A DNA stretch of 64,000 bases from a bacterium (GTDB lineage: Bacteria; Babelota; Babeliae; Babelales; Vermiphilaceae). Under the pieces are notes generated by a model, which was not told the origin of the DNA, did not search any database, and worked only from the letters and a program-made list of their open reading frames with translations. The stretch spans positions 27,566 to 91,565 of the forward strand of contig JAKBEL010000017.1 in NCBI GenBank assembly GCA_021833825.1, in the 5' to 3' direction. This document shows positions 45,035 to 54,103 of the stretch, one piece after another (position 1 is the first letter of the stretch; each line of letters opens with the position of its first letter). The position numbers and the translations under genes are program-made.

Positions 45035-45887
45035 TTAACCCATCCATCTCTTGCCCTCTAATGATCACCTCTGTCTCTATATAGGTGTAACGGGACTCAT
45101 TCACTTTTCCGTAATGAGTATTTCCTGTACTGCTCCAAGGAGCATAAATCTCGGTCGCATTTGATAAAAATGCTGCCCACCAAGCATAGGTGCTATAAGA
45201 GATTATAATTTTATTAAAAGATGCCATGAATCCAAAATCATCAACATTCATTTTAGTTGTTTCGTCCCAAGAAATATGATGAAAATAGGAATCAAAATCG
45301 CGAGTGCTAACAATTATTGGATTATATGGTTCAAAATTTTTTAAAAATGGATGATGAGGCTGCTCTGTGCAAATATATAGTTGTTTATAATAGGTCATAG
45401 AGAGCGCCTGCTGATAATATTCAAATTTCATGGGAACTTGACCTGCATGAAAACGAATATGAACAACAATATCGTCAGGATCTATCTTATGTAATAGCGC
45501 AGGATCAATTTTTAACCAATCATTTCTAATAATATCCGCATACTTTTCTATATAAGAATATCGTTGAAAATAACCTTTAAGCCTTATATTACGATCGCTT
45601 TTATTTTGAATTATACCATTCATATCAATCTCTTGATCATGCGTATTAGTCTCCCATCCATAGTTATTAGAAGGATAGCTCTCTTGATAAGAATAGGTAT
45701 TTGGAAAACCATAAATGGGTTTGCAATGAAGATCATAATTAAGTTCAGTCGCAATTATTTTTGCAACACAAAAACCCCATAGCCTATTACCTAATAATGC
45801 TGGTAGGTTAATAGCAACAACAGGACGACCTGCAGAAAGAAACTGTGTAATAAATAACGCTATAAAGATATAACACTTGTTATTCAT
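45024..45887 (-). CDS. Exported GT11-like alpha-1,2-fucosyltransferase
   Basis: This 287-residue protein has a signal peptide (CYIFIALFITQFLSAGR). PALLGNRLWGFCVAKIIATE is the G-x-L-G-N motif of GT11, DIVVHIRFHAGQ the HxR motif, and FGFMASFNKIIISYSTYAWW followed by AAFLSNA the conserved third motif (SxSTxxWWAAxL). These three together are good evidence for a GDP-fucose dependent alpha-1,2-fucosyltransferase, the enzyme type that makes H antigen, the natural substrate of GT6 enzymes. It overlaps the next upstream gene by eight bases. Confidence 0.75.
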   Translation of the reverse strand: MNNKCYIFIALFITQFLSAGRPVVAINLPALLGNRLWGFCVAKIIATELNYDLHCKPIYGFPNTYSYQESYPSNNYGWETNTHDQEIDMNGIIQNKSDRNIRLKGYFQRYSYIEKYADIIRNDWLKIDPALLHKIDPDDIVVHIRFHAGQVPMKFEYYQQALSMTYYKQLYICTEQPHHPFLKNFEPYNPIIVSTRDFDSYFHHISWDETTKMNVDDFGFMASFNKIIISYSTYAWWAAFLSNATEIYAPWSSTGNTHYGKVNESRYTYIETEVIIRGQEMDGLINS

Positions 45888-46830
45888 TCCCTATCTCCTC
45901 GACCAATACGCAAAATTTGTCAGTTCGTTTTGTAATATCTAACCCATCAGGTCCTGGGATATCAGGAAGCTTTGCCACAATCAATCCATCTGCAGAAAAA
46001 CTTTCATCTCTATTTATTGAAACAATAATCTCTAAACCATAGTTATGCAACAGATCCAAACATAATTCATGAACTCCACGATGCGTTGAAATAAAGTAAT
46101 AACCTATTCTTTTTTCGGCCATAAGTTTTGCACAACCTTTAAGCATATCAACTTCCGCACCTTGAATATCACTATGCAACATATGAATAAAATCAATATT
46201 ATGCTCCGCAGCAAAATCATCTATACTGACTACCGGCACAGCATGCTTAACATAATTCCAATCAGTGAATTCAGCTTCATCTAAACTTATTTCACCCACC
46301 ATTGCGTGCGTAAAATTGCCCTGCATACCATTAAGGTCAAAGTTTTTCTTTCCGATTTCTATATTCTTAGGATCGGGTTCTATAAGAAAATTTTGTGCGC
46401 CTGCAATCTCTTTCTGAAACCACATAGAGTAAAATCCCCAATAACTTCCCAACTCAATCATAACAGCATTGGATGGGAAATATTTTAATATCTCATAAAA
46501 TGCTTTCTCTTCTTGCGGCTCATGATGTCCTTGAAGCAGTGTAATTAGGGTCGTCATCCACGAACCATAATAGCAATCTTTTATAAGCTTTATCCCATTA
46601 TGTGTCAATTGATAAGACTCTTGATCATTGCCAATAACTTTCCCTGCAGACTCAACCTTTGGCAATTCCTGGCAATCATCACAACATATCGTAGTCAAAA
46701 CACGTCTACGAAGTTCAGTCCCTTTAGGAATTCGAGAGTTGTTGTATAAAATCTTATACAAATCAGAACTTGTATGTGCAATAAGTGGATACATAAAAAG
46801 AAAAATTAATATATATTTAATTTGTTTCAT
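45880..46830 (-). CDS. Exported FkbM-family methyltransferase, long form
   Basis: The ATG after AAGGAAG gives 316 residues with a signal peptide (IKYILIFLFMYPLIAHTS). A roughly 100-residue N-terminal extension with two close CC/C pairs (TTICCDDCQEL) precedes the FkbM core: AVMIELGSYWGFYSMWFQKE, FLIEPDPKN and IDFIHMLHSDIQGAEVDMLK. The HSDIQGAE acidic motif is typical. The extension could bind an acceptor. Start and stop overlap its neighbours by 14 and 8 bases, indicating one operon. Confidence 0.8.
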   Translation of the reverse strand: MKQIKYILIFLFMYPLIAHTSSDLYKILYNNSRIPKGTELRRRVLTTICCDDCQELPKVESAGKVIGNDQESYQLTHNGIKLIKDCYYGSWMTTLITLLQGHHEPQEEKAFYEILKYFPSNAVMIELGSYWGFYSMWFQKEIAGAQNFLIEPDPKNIEIGKKNFDLNGMQGNFTHAMVGEISLDEAEFTDWNYVKHAVPVVSIDDFAAEHNIDFIHMLHSDIQGAEVDMLKGCAKLMAEKRIGYYFISTHRGVHELCLDLLHNYGLEIIVSINRDESFSADGLIVAKLPDIPGPDGLDITKRTDKFCVLVEEIGNE

Positions 46831-47560
46831 TTTTCTTCCTTGCAAAAATATATATGTCATCTTTACCTATATGGTTTATCAAGGCATAATTTTTCGTCTC
46901 TAGATAATTCTTTACATAATTCTCATTGAAATTATTTTCAATGAGAATTACTTCGATGTTCATTTTGTCAAAATCTATAGACTTCATTGCCGCTAACTCT
47001 CCACCCTCTATATCCACACTTAATAAATCAATTGTTGTTATATTGTGCTTATCAAAGAGCTCTTGTAAAGTTAAACAGTCAACAGATATAACAATTTTTT
47101 CTCCACCAAATTGTTGTATCTCTTGTTCTATTCTTTCTAAATGTCGTGGATCATAATTATCAAGAAGACCACTGTACATCTCAAGCATATAACCTGTACA
47201 CAAGAGAAAATCTTTTTTTCCTATTGAATCAGATATGCATAGTTGTTCACAAATACAATCTCTATTTAATGTAAGTTTGGCAAACATATTTGGATTAGGT
47301 TCAACACAAATTCCCCTCCACCCCAACTCTTTTTCAAAAAAATAGGTATTGCTAAAGCTAATCCCATCATGGGCACCCACTTCAATAAAAATCCCATTCT
47401 TTTTATTCTTAAATAGATTTTCATTTAAAAATTTGTCCTGACCCTTTTGACTATAATAACCCTCATTTGGCCTAGGATACGGCGACGAGAAACTTAATGC
47501 ATGACTTATTAATAATAATAGAAATTGTAAAGTATAGATTTTTTTTCTGACAAATAACAT
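46817..47560 (-). CDS. Exported FkbM-family methyltransferase
   Basis: This 247-residue protein begins with a signal peptide (LQFLLLLISHALSFSS). YYSQKGQDKFLNENLF, GIFIEVGAHDGISFSNTYFF, GICVEPNPNMFAKL and IDLLSVDIEGGELAAMKSID give the complete FkbM set of the SQxGQD type, found in both bacteria and eukaryotes. It heads the operon that continues with the long FkbM and the GT11-like gene, so methylation and fucosylation genes are expressed together. Confidence 0.83.
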   Translation of the reverse strand: MLFVRKKIYTLQFLLLLISHALSFSSPYPRPNEGYYSQKGQDKFLNENLFKNKKNGIFIEVGAHDGISFSNTYFFEKELGWRGICVEPNPNMFAKLTLNRDCICEQLCISDSIGKKDFLLCTGYMLEMYSGLLDNYDPRHLERIEQEIQQFGGEKIVISVDCLTLQELFDKHNITTIDLLSVDIEGGELAAMKSIDFDKMNIEVILIENNFNENYVKNYLETKNYALINHIGKDDIYIFARKKNETN

Positions 47561-47734
47561 TACTGCCCTCCCCCATTTATTTAATATTAATCATAATCTA
47601 TTCATATAACCAAAATCAATAAATGATATAAGTTCCCCCTATACTATTGTCATAATATATGATCATATAAAATAATTGATTTTTATAATTCAAAACCAAT
47701 ATATTTGTTCCATATTCTAATCAAAAGGCTTATT

Positions 47735-48496
47735 ATGATTAATAACAAAATACTTTTCTATATTTTAATCATTTTTAACACCACAAATATATGGGCAAAG
47801 CAGACAGTTTGCATCTCTCTGGGTGATGCATGTGGACCGGCTATAATGTTACGAAATTTAAAAATTCGTTATGAAGCATTTCCATTTGATTGGACAGTCT
47901 CTCCATTTGATGGATTATATGCTGCACTAACCTCAGATTTTGCCTATTTCTTGGAAGACTTAACCATAAGGCCTGGAGGGCAAGGGGTTATTGATCATTA
48001 TGGAATCCACTTTACTCACGATTGGCCCACAGTGCATAATCCCCACATCAATCCTTTAAATGCAGATTTTGTTCCAAACTGTCAACTCTTTCATGAATGG
48101 GAAAAAGCTTTACCTGCTGTTAAAGAAAAATATCGTAGAAGAATCGAACGACTCAGAGCAATGTGTGAAAGTCAAAATAGAATTATTTTTATCAGATCTG
48201 GAACTTTTAAATCAGAAGATGAAGCTATCATGCTTCGAGATTTTTTCAGAGCAAAATATCCTGACTTAGATTTTCTTCTTATTGCTATTTCACATCAAGA
48301 CAATTTTAAAACAGAATGGAATATAGAGGGCATCAAAAACTTCCATCTACAACGCTGGGATGACTCTGCTGGCCTTGCTAGAATATTACAACAAGTTGAT
48401 CCTATATTTAATTCTTTACGCAATCAGGATATAGAAATATTCAACTCTGAATCAGAACTGATATGCCAAGAATGTCTGTTGAAACTTACTCCTTAA
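47735..48496 (+). CDS. Exported DUF1796-family protein (second copy)
   Basis: I choose the ATG after AAAAGG, giving a signal peptide MINNKILFYILIIFNTTNIW and 253 residues. CISLGDACGPAIMLRNLKIR and YEAFPFDWTVS match the first gene of this family at 36385, as do FTHDWPT and RIIFIRSGTF. The histidine of THDW and cysteine of DACG are kept. The two copies differ strongly elsewhere and are not a recent duplication. It stands alone between divergent promoters. Confidence 0.72.
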   Translation: MINNKILFYILIIFNTTNIWAKQTVCISLGDACGPAIMLRNLKIRYEAFPFDWTVSPFDGLYAALTSDFAYFLEDLTIRPGGQGVIDHYGIHFTHDWPTVHNPHINPLNADFVPNCQLFHEWEKALPAVKEKYRRRIERLRAMCESQNRIIFIRSGTFKSEDEAIMLRDFFRAKYPDLDFLLIAISHQDNFKTEWNIEGIKNFHLQRWDDSAGLARILQQVDPIFNSLRNQDIEIFNSESELICQECLLKLTP

Positions 48497-48639
48497 AAAT
48501 CGGGACCATCTATTGATAAATAGACTTCTTAAGCATATAGTATTGTAACTTGTATTTGGTTCTATCAAGTTCCTATATAATAAAATGCTTAGCTTATTAA
48601 ACATAAATTAATGCCCTCACCCTATAGGAAAACATATAC

Positions 48640-49482
48640 ATGAAATTAAAAACTTCTGTTGCTCTGTTTACAATTTTTTCTGCTTTGCAAATAGCTGCCG
48701 TACCAAATTGGTGTGCCTTAACACTTCCTAAATCGGGAACAAATCTTATTCTTAAACTCTGCAAGCTTCTTGCGAACAATTCTAAGCAGCCACATATGCA
48801 TATTTCAGCTCTTAATTGCAATATTGAACATAAAGATAGATTTAATTTATCAGACTCATCACAACCTAAACCCTCTTTAAAACTATATTGGGGGCATGCA
48901 TGGAATATATCCAAAAATGGCATTACCTCTAGCAGCCTTTCTCCTAACGGCCAAAGACTTGATATTTTAATACACAATAGGGCAAAACTGCTTCTTATTG
49001 TGCGTGATCCAAGAGAACACCTTGTATCACTATTGCGATCACTTAAAAAACCTCTCAATACAAAAACATTACTGTGGGCTATCAAAAACTTCCCCAATCT
49101 TCTTAAACTGCAGACGGGCGACTCATCATTTCTCCACTATAAAGATATAAATGAATGCTACCGAGCATATTTACAATGGCACCATGCATATTCTGATACC
49201 TATGTGACCCACTTTGAAAAATTAGTAGGCGATAAAGGTGGAGGTGATTCTGCAATGCAGACAGAGGAGATTCAACGCATTGCTAACTTTTTAGATATTT
49301 CTCTAGATAGGAACCAAATTACCGACATTTCAGATGAACTGTTCGGAGGAACTCCAACATTTAAAAAAGGACAGATTGATTCTTGGAAACAATATTTTAC
49401 CCCTCAAGTCAAAACTCTTTTTAAAAAGGTTGCTGGGCAGCTGCTCATAGATTTAGGTTATGAAGAAGATTTAAATTGGTAG
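48640..49482 (+). CDS. Exported sulfotransferase
   Basis: This 280-residue protein begins with a signal peptide ending near LQIAAV. LTLPKSGTNLILKLCK is the canonical PAPS 5'-phosphosulfate loop (PKSGTNxL), and LLIVRDPREHLVSLLRSL the 3'-phosphate motif. FEKLVGDKGGGDSAMQTEEI resembles the cytosolic-type sulfotransferase C-terminal region. It should move sulfate from PAPS to a hydroxyl, most likely of a sugar in this context. I see no PAPS synthesis genes here. The paralogue at 19547 has lost the loop lysine. Confidence 0.82.
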   Translation: MKLKTSVALFTIFSALQIAAVPNWCALTLPKSGTNLILKLCKLLANNSKQPHMHISALNCNIEHKDRFNLSDSSQPKPSLKLYWGHAWNISKNGITSSSLSPNGQRLDILIHNRAKLLLIVRDPREHLVSLLRSLKKPLNTKTLLWAIKNFPNLLKLQTGDSSFLHYKDINECYRAYLQWHHAYSDTYVTHFEKLVGDKGGGDSAMQTEEIQRIANFLDISLDRNQITDISDELFGGTPTFKKGQIDSWKQYFTPQVKTLFKKVAGQLLIDLGYEEDLNW

Positions 49483-49522
49483 CGACTTCTTCATTTTTTA
49501 AAAAAAATAATTTTCTCTCTTT

Positions 49523-49849
49523 CCCGTTCGTGCTGAGTAGCGATGCAAAACTCAGGGCAAGCGGAACCTTCTTATTCTTATAATAGATCTCTTCTGAAAC
49601 TCTTGTGTAGTAAAAATTTTTAATAATGATTGCAGCCTATTGCTGTTCGTGCTGAGTAGCGATGCAAAGAGCGTATCGAAGCATATTCCAACATGGCAAT
49701 TAGAATGATTATTGGGCCTGAGATCATCATGTACAACCCATTAATTTATTCGTGAATCTATGTCTAGCCACCCTTCGATACTTTGCTTTGTGCTTACAGC
49801 ACTTGCGCAAAACTCAGGGCGAGCGGAACCTTCTTATTCTTATAGTCTA
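49523..49849. repeat. Dispersed repeat cluster, copy 6
   Basis: Three arm copies occur: CCCGTTCGTGCTGAGTAGC near the start, a second GTTCGTGCTGAGTAGC with TATCGAAG, and a closing CACCCTTCGATAC ... CTCAGGGCGAGCGG. The tract GAACCTTCTTATTCTTATA appears twice, suggesting an internal duplication. The 396-base gap has no gene. Confidence 0.7.
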
Positions 49850-49878
49850 TACTTTCAGAAGAGTTATTTGCCTCACAT

Positions 49879-50772
49879 CTATCGCCTCACAAACTCTGGA
49901 TAATATTCCATATGTGCTGATCTATTTTTTACCTGAAATAGAGATGATATATCCATTTTGTAGCCATCTAAAAAGAGATTTAGCAACTCCTGCGGCTTGA
50001 ATTCATCATTTTTCATATGTGGATTATTGGTATAACTTGTTTGCACTAAGTTCAATGGTAAATTAACTATTTTTGATTGTTCAAAACAGAAGCCCCATCT
50101 GCGTTTGATCACTCCAGCATGACCGCTCCATTGAGCCTCAAATGTATTGGGATTGCAATAAGAGATAGTAATAATATTGGCTGCAATATCTTTTTTACGA
50201 AATAGCGTCATATCAACAGTATGCGGATATCCCCAATCTGAAACAGGATCTGCTGCGCAAAATTGCCAGAGATACCCTTCATCTATTTTGTACAATTGTG
50301 GCACCTGCTGTGGTCTTTGCCATGAATAGAGATAATCAATATCAGGGCAGAGGCGTAAATAACAACCATAAAGATCATATTTTTCAAGAACGGTAATCGC
50401 CTCTGAGAGATCCACATAATCTTTGACCACAATATCATCAACACCAAAAAGAATATATGCTGATGAAGAATCTTCAAATGCCCTAATGGTCAAATCTTTA
50501 AAATCATTTTCAGGCTCAGATGATTGCCTCATATAATGAACTAATGGAAACCTATTTTGCACTATCTGATAACCCTTTTCATACTGCTCATTGGAAGTAC
50601 GATAAATCACATAAATATCATGCAACCCCGCAACAAACGCTTCTGTTGATTCAAGCAATGCATAGAGTTGCAAGGGTCTGTCATATGAAAAGATTATGAG
50701 ATCGGCACGGCGCTCACTTGCATGAGTGAACTGAACTAAACATAAAATTATCAGCTGAAGCAATTTTTTCAT
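49879..50772 (-). CDS. Exported GT-A-like glycosyltransferase of unknown family
   Basis: This 297-residue protein has a signal peptide (LLQLIILCLVQFTHAS). DLIIFSYDRPLQLYALLEST is a GT2-like opening, and AYILFGVDDIVVKDYVDLSE has a D-D acidic site where GT-A enzymes hold the metal. KRRWGFCFEQSKIVNLPLN near the C-terminus fits an acceptor region. The family is not one I can name. It is monocistronic between two repeat clusters. Confidence 0.6.
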   Translation of the reverse strand: MKKLLQLIILCLVQFTHASERRADLIIFSYDRPLQLYALLESTEAFVAGLHDIYVIYRTSNEQYEKGYQIVQNRFPLVHYMRQSSEPENDFKDLTIRAFEDSSSAYILFGVDDIVVKDYVDLSEAITVLEKYDLYGCYLRLCPDIDYLYSWQRPQQVPQLYKIDEGYLWQFCAADPVSDWGYPHTVDMTLFRKKDIAANIITISYCNPNTFEAQWSGHAGVIKRRWGFCFEQSKIVNLPLNLVQTSYTNNPHMKNDEFKPQELLNLFLDGYKMDISSLFQVKNRSAHMEYYPEFVRR

Positions 50773-50804
50773 TCTATTCCTTTTTTTTCATTCTTTATTT
50801 GCTC

Positions 50805-51025
50805 ATCCTGCCTGTCCGCCATAATTTTAATGACGGCGGGAGGACCCTACGAAACTTCCATCCTACGTTAAAACTTCGGAGGACAGACCTACGAAGCTTT
50901 GTGCGAAGTACGGTTAGTGAAGTATGGGTATCGAAGGACCATTATTATTACTCGAATAATTAATTATAAATGGTTCGATACTCATACTGCGCTCTTCGAG
51001 CTTCGTAGAGTCCTCACCATGAGCG
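50805..51025. repeat. Dispersed repeat, copy 7 (second subtype)
   Basis: CTGTCCGCC, AACTTCCATCCTACG, GACAGACCTACGAAGC, GTATCGAAGGACC and, after an A+T-rich centre with ACTCGAATAA, GGTTCGATACTCATAC ... CTTCGTAGAGTCCTCACC form an inverted element. The segment with ACCTACGAAGCTTTGTGCGA recurs at 62040. This subtype shares the TATCGAAGG core but has different outer arms. Nothing else is in the 307-base gap. Confidence 0.65.
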
Positions 51026-51079
51026 GGATTTATTTCAAACGTTAATTTTACAACTTACCCTCTTTGATTCAAATAAAAA

Positions 51080-51934
51080 TTAATGAAGAAGAATACTATT
51101 TAATGGTTTATATCGTTTCAATGAGCAGATATAGCGGCACATCTTTTGTTGCTCTTGTAGATTCACACGCACATCTGCCAATGGATTGGCACAGTTATAA
51201 ATATAAAGAACATCTTGAATACAGGCAAAATGTCCGGCACACATCTCAAGCATTGGATACATTAATGCTCGATCACCACAAGCTCTCATAAAATGGCCAT
51301 TATAATAGAGATCATTACTATCTATTTTTTTAAATAACCATGCATAATATGTTCGCAAATGGGTCGATAACCATTCTGACTTTCTATAATTATGATGCTC
51401 TATAACGTCACCTGAAATAGATCTACAAAAACCGATCTCACCTGATGGATATTGCTTAAACTGTCCATAGGTTAACCAAATATTATGATCATCATATACA
51501 TTATTAAGTGTAGACAAAACATCCTCATGCGCTAACCAATCATCGCCATCAACATTGAGCACAATAACATGATCTTCAAGTGATGAGATCACTCTATAAT
51601 AATTAGCAAGCGCCCCCACGCGCTCACTGTTGTTAATCAACGTGACAAGATCTTCACAGGCATGATCAATAATATAAGCAGTTAATTTTTCATACGTCTC
51701 ATCAGTAGAAGCATCGTTAATAATATAGACATGATAGTTATCATACTTCTGTGTAATCAGAGATTCAATATTTGCAATGCAGAATCTACTATTATTATAG
51801 GTCGGCACAACAATTGCAAACTCTTTTTGACCGTTAATGGTATGATCAACAACAGATTGAAAGATGACATCGGCAAATGAGGATAGTGAACTTGATATAA
51901 ACAAGCAAAAGAGAGCTAAGCTCTGCCGGCTCAT
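51080..51934 (-). CDS. Exported GT2 glycosyltransferase (paralogue A)
   Basis: I start at the ATG of MSRQSLALFCLFISSSLSSF, a signal peptide; the longer frame upstream is repeat sequence. The 284-residue protein has a GT2 domain: FAIVVPTYNNSRFCIANIES, IINDASTDET and VLNVDGDDWLA with the DXD-type DGDD. STHLRTYYAWLFKKID and the LYIYN near the end are shared with the next gene and with the protein at 58286. There is no clean ribosome binding site; the dispersed repeat runs up to the start codon, so it may have replaced the native leader. Confidence 0.8.
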   Translation of the reverse strand: MSRQSLALFCLFISSSLSSFADVIFQSVVDHTINGQKEFAIVVPTYNNSRFCIANIESLITQKYDNYHVYIINDASTDETYEKLTAYIIDHACEDLVTLINNSERVGALANYYRVISSLEDHVIVLNVDGDDWLAHEDVLSTLNNVYDDHNIWLTYGQFKQYPSGEIGFCRSISGDVIEHHNYRKSEWLSTHLRTYYAWLFKKIDSNDLYYNGHFMRACGDRALMYPMLEMCAGHFACIQDVLYIYNCANPLADVRVNLQEQQKMCRYICSLKRYKPLNSILLH

Positions 51935-52080
51935 CCTGACTGTTTTGTCGCTCGCCTTGGCGTAGGAACGCTTCGGCGGAGCCTGGTAAGAAAAAATGTA
52001 TCGAAGGATCATCCTGCTGCGTCCTCCATAGCACTTGAGCGACGGATGAAGGACCTCCCACAGGAGGTATCGAAGGCAGC
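51920..52080. repeat. Dispersed repeat between two GT2 genes, copy 8
   Basis: CTCATCCTGACTG, CTCGCCTTGGCGTAGG, CGCTTCGGCGGAGCCTGG, TATCGAAGGATCATCCTG and GGACCTCC...GGAGGTATCGAAGG are repeat words also seen at 58100-58220 and 61970-62000. The element spans the end of the upstream GT2 gene and the 5' region of the downstream one. Confidence 0.65.
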
Positions 52081-52947
52081 AACATCAGTCGCAAAATCAA
52101 AAATAGGCTCCGCGAGAGGTTCATATGGCCTCATCAAAAAGAGTTTGTCTCTGATCATTCCTTGCATATGACCCGCAATACGCATATCTGAAATAGGATT
52201 GGTCGCATTGTAAATATAAAGGACATCCTGCACACATTTAAATCTGCCACCAGACATCTCAATCATCGGTGTCATAAGCACCTTATCACAAGTTGCTTGT
52301 ACAAATTGCCCTCTATACATAAGATCACGTGGGTCTATTTTTTTAAATAACCATGCATAATAGGTTCGCAAATGAGAAATAGGCAGACCATGTTTTCTGT
52401 AACTATTATTTTTTATAACCTCTTTTGGATAACCAGCGCAAAATCCAATATTACCCGATGGATATTCCTTATATTGGCCATACGTTATCCATATGTTTTC
52501 ATTCTGATAAAGATTGTTAATATATGATAAAACATGAGGACCCGCCAACCAATCATCCCCATCAATATTGACAACAATCACATGATCATCAAGGCTACTG
52601 ATAACATGATAATAATTGGCCATCGCACCTATACGTTTATCATTATCAATAAGAATAACCCTTGCTCCATAAGGATGAGACTTTATATATTTTTTTATCT
52701 TTAAAGAGGTATCATCAGTTGAACAATCATTAATAACATAGACATAATAATTATCATAATCTTGATCAAGTATAGAGCTGATATTTTTAATACAGACGTC
52801 GTTGCGGCTATTATTATAAGTAGGGACAATAATAACAATCTCTTTTTGATCATCAAGAGTATAATTCTCAATTGCGCACTTTACCCCATCGGCCATGCTA
52901 CAAAGAGAAAAAGTTATTAAACTCCACAATAAGCAATAATAGTTCAT
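52009..52947 (-). CDS. Exported GT2 glycosyltransferase (paralogue B) with a repeat-derived tail
   Basis: The ATG after AAGGAG begins MNYYCLLWSLITFSLCSMAD, a signal peptide, giving 312 residues. VIIVPTYNNSRNDVCIKNIS, INDCSTDDTSLKI and NIDGDDWLAGPHVLS are GT2 motifs with DGDD. ISHLRTYYAWLFKKIDPRDL is almost identical to the next gene, so the two arose by tandem duplication. The last 25 or so residues (TSCGRSFIRRSSAMEDAAG at the end) are encoded by the dispersed repeat and have no counterpart in the paralogue; the native end has been replaced. Confidence 0.8.
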   Translation of the reverse strand: MNYYCLLWSLITFSLCSMADGVKCAIENYTLDDQKEIVIIVPTYNNSRNDVCIKNISSILDQDYDNYYVYVINDCSTDDTSLKIKKYIKSHPYGARVILIDNDKRIGAMANYYHVISSLDDHVIVVNIDGDDWLAGPHVLSYINNLYQNENIWITYGQYKEYPSGNIGFCAGYPKEVIKNNSYRKHGLPISHLRTYYAWLFKKIDPRDLMYRGQFVQATCDKVLMTPMIEMSGGRFKCVQDVLYIYNATNPISDMRIAGHMQGMIRDKLFLMRPYEPLAEPIFDFATDVAAFDTSCGRSFIRRSSAMEDAAG

Positions 52948-53096
52948 ATATATACCACTCCTTGCATCATTACCATTGAACTCTACACACATTACTTAAT
53001 AATCAAAAGGCTGTCAAACCTTCACACCTTTTTTTGCTTTTCTCATATTTTCAATATAATCTGTGCGCAAAGATATTATTAAAAAAAGGAATCCCC

Positions 53097-53786
53097 ATGA
53101 ATAAAAAAATTATCAGTCTATCATTATACATATCAGCTTTAATATGCAAAGCTGATATTGTCGAAGACGCATTTACCGATGTTTACATGAAAAATTTTTG
53201 GGCAGATAATGAGAGCCTCTCTGGCCCGGGATCAAACTTAAAACAGACATCAACGCTGCGCAAACGGCTTGCCAATTTCTTTGATCTATTTAACATTCAG
53301 ACAATTGTTGATGCTGCATGTGGCGATTTTAATTGGATGAAAGAGATAGACTACCCATTAAAACAGTATATTGGTATTGATATTGTCCAAGAACTCATTG
53401 TCAGAAATCAGACTCTCTATGCCGACAAAACATATAGATTTGAACACAAAAACATTATTGAAGATGATCTACCTAAGGTTGACCTTATCATCTGCCGTGA
53501 CTGCTTTGTTCACCTTCATATTGAAGATATCAAAAGAGCAATCAGAAATTTCAAACGCAGCGGATCGACCTATGTGTTAATAACCACATTTACTAAGAAA
53601 AGAATGAACACCAATACAGAAATTGGCCAGATGGGCCACTGGAGAACATTGAATTTGCAACTGCCGCCATTTAACCTCCCTGAACCGATACTACTTCTTA
53701 ATGAAGGTTGCACCGAGGCCAATCCAGGAGATACATTTGATGATAAATGCCTTGGTCTATGGAGACTGGCTGATATCAATATCTAA
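53097..53786 (+). CDS. Exported class I SAM methyltransferase
   Basis: The ATG after AAAAAGGA gives 229 residues and a signal peptide MNKKIISLSLYISALICKAD. TIVDAACGDFNWMKEI is SAM motif I, IGIDIVQELI the acidic strand end, and VDLIICRDCFVHLH motif II. It is a paralogue of the gene at 29374 from end to end. GLWRLADINI closes both proteins in similar form. Sugar O-methylation is plausible; no direct evidence. Confidence 0.78.
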   Translation: MNKKIISLSLYISALICKADIVEDAFTDVYMKNFWADNESLSGPGSNLKQTSTLRKRLANFFDLFNIQTIVDAACGDFNWMKEIDYPLKQYIGIDIVQELIVRNQTLYADKTYRFEHKNIIEDDLPKVDLIICRDCFVHLHIEDIKRAIRNFKRSGSTYVLITTFTKKRMNTNTEIGQMGHWRTLNLQLPPFNLPEPILLLNEGCTEANPGDTFDDKCLGLWRLADINI

Positions 53787-53817
53787 GTTCTGCTTTTTTA
53801 GTATTAACAACAAATAA

Positions 53818-53965
53818 TCATCCGCCAACAAACGCCTCCTTGACCAACCAATTGCCAGCCCAATGGTGAACAGCATATGATTCTGGTCTCATCCATGTTG
53901 ATCTCGGTTGCCCTTGTTGATTATAACCACATGGATAAAAATAACTTGCTGGAAATGCAATATCA
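53818..53965 (-). pseudogene. Orphan 3' end of the GT32 gene, copy A
   Basis: These 148 bases match the last 148 bases of the GT32 gene at 56132, in frame to the stop codon. I count seven differences: five are synonymous, two change residues (Thr to Pro and Ser to Asn). The match ends sharply upstream. It lies beyond the helical-repeat gene, in the 317-base gap after the methyltransferase at 53097; the rest of that gap shows only A+T-rich sequence. Confidence 0.9.
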
Positions 53966-54103
53966 GTTAAGAACGACAACCATTTTTAATCTACAATTGA
54001 AATTTTAATCATTTTAATAAAAAAGTTTTACAAAATTATAATATGTGATACCTTATCTATAAGGCGAACTTGTATAATTATAAAAAAAACTTGAAGGAAT
54101 TCC

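Noticed and set aside
51935..52012. Longer N-terminus for the GT2 protein at 51080
   Set aside because: The extra residues are encoded by the dispersed repeat and would bury the signal peptide.
8838..52080. A CRISPR array
   Set aside because: The repeats are long, inverted and scattered between genes; there are no regular short direct repeats with spacers and no cas genes.
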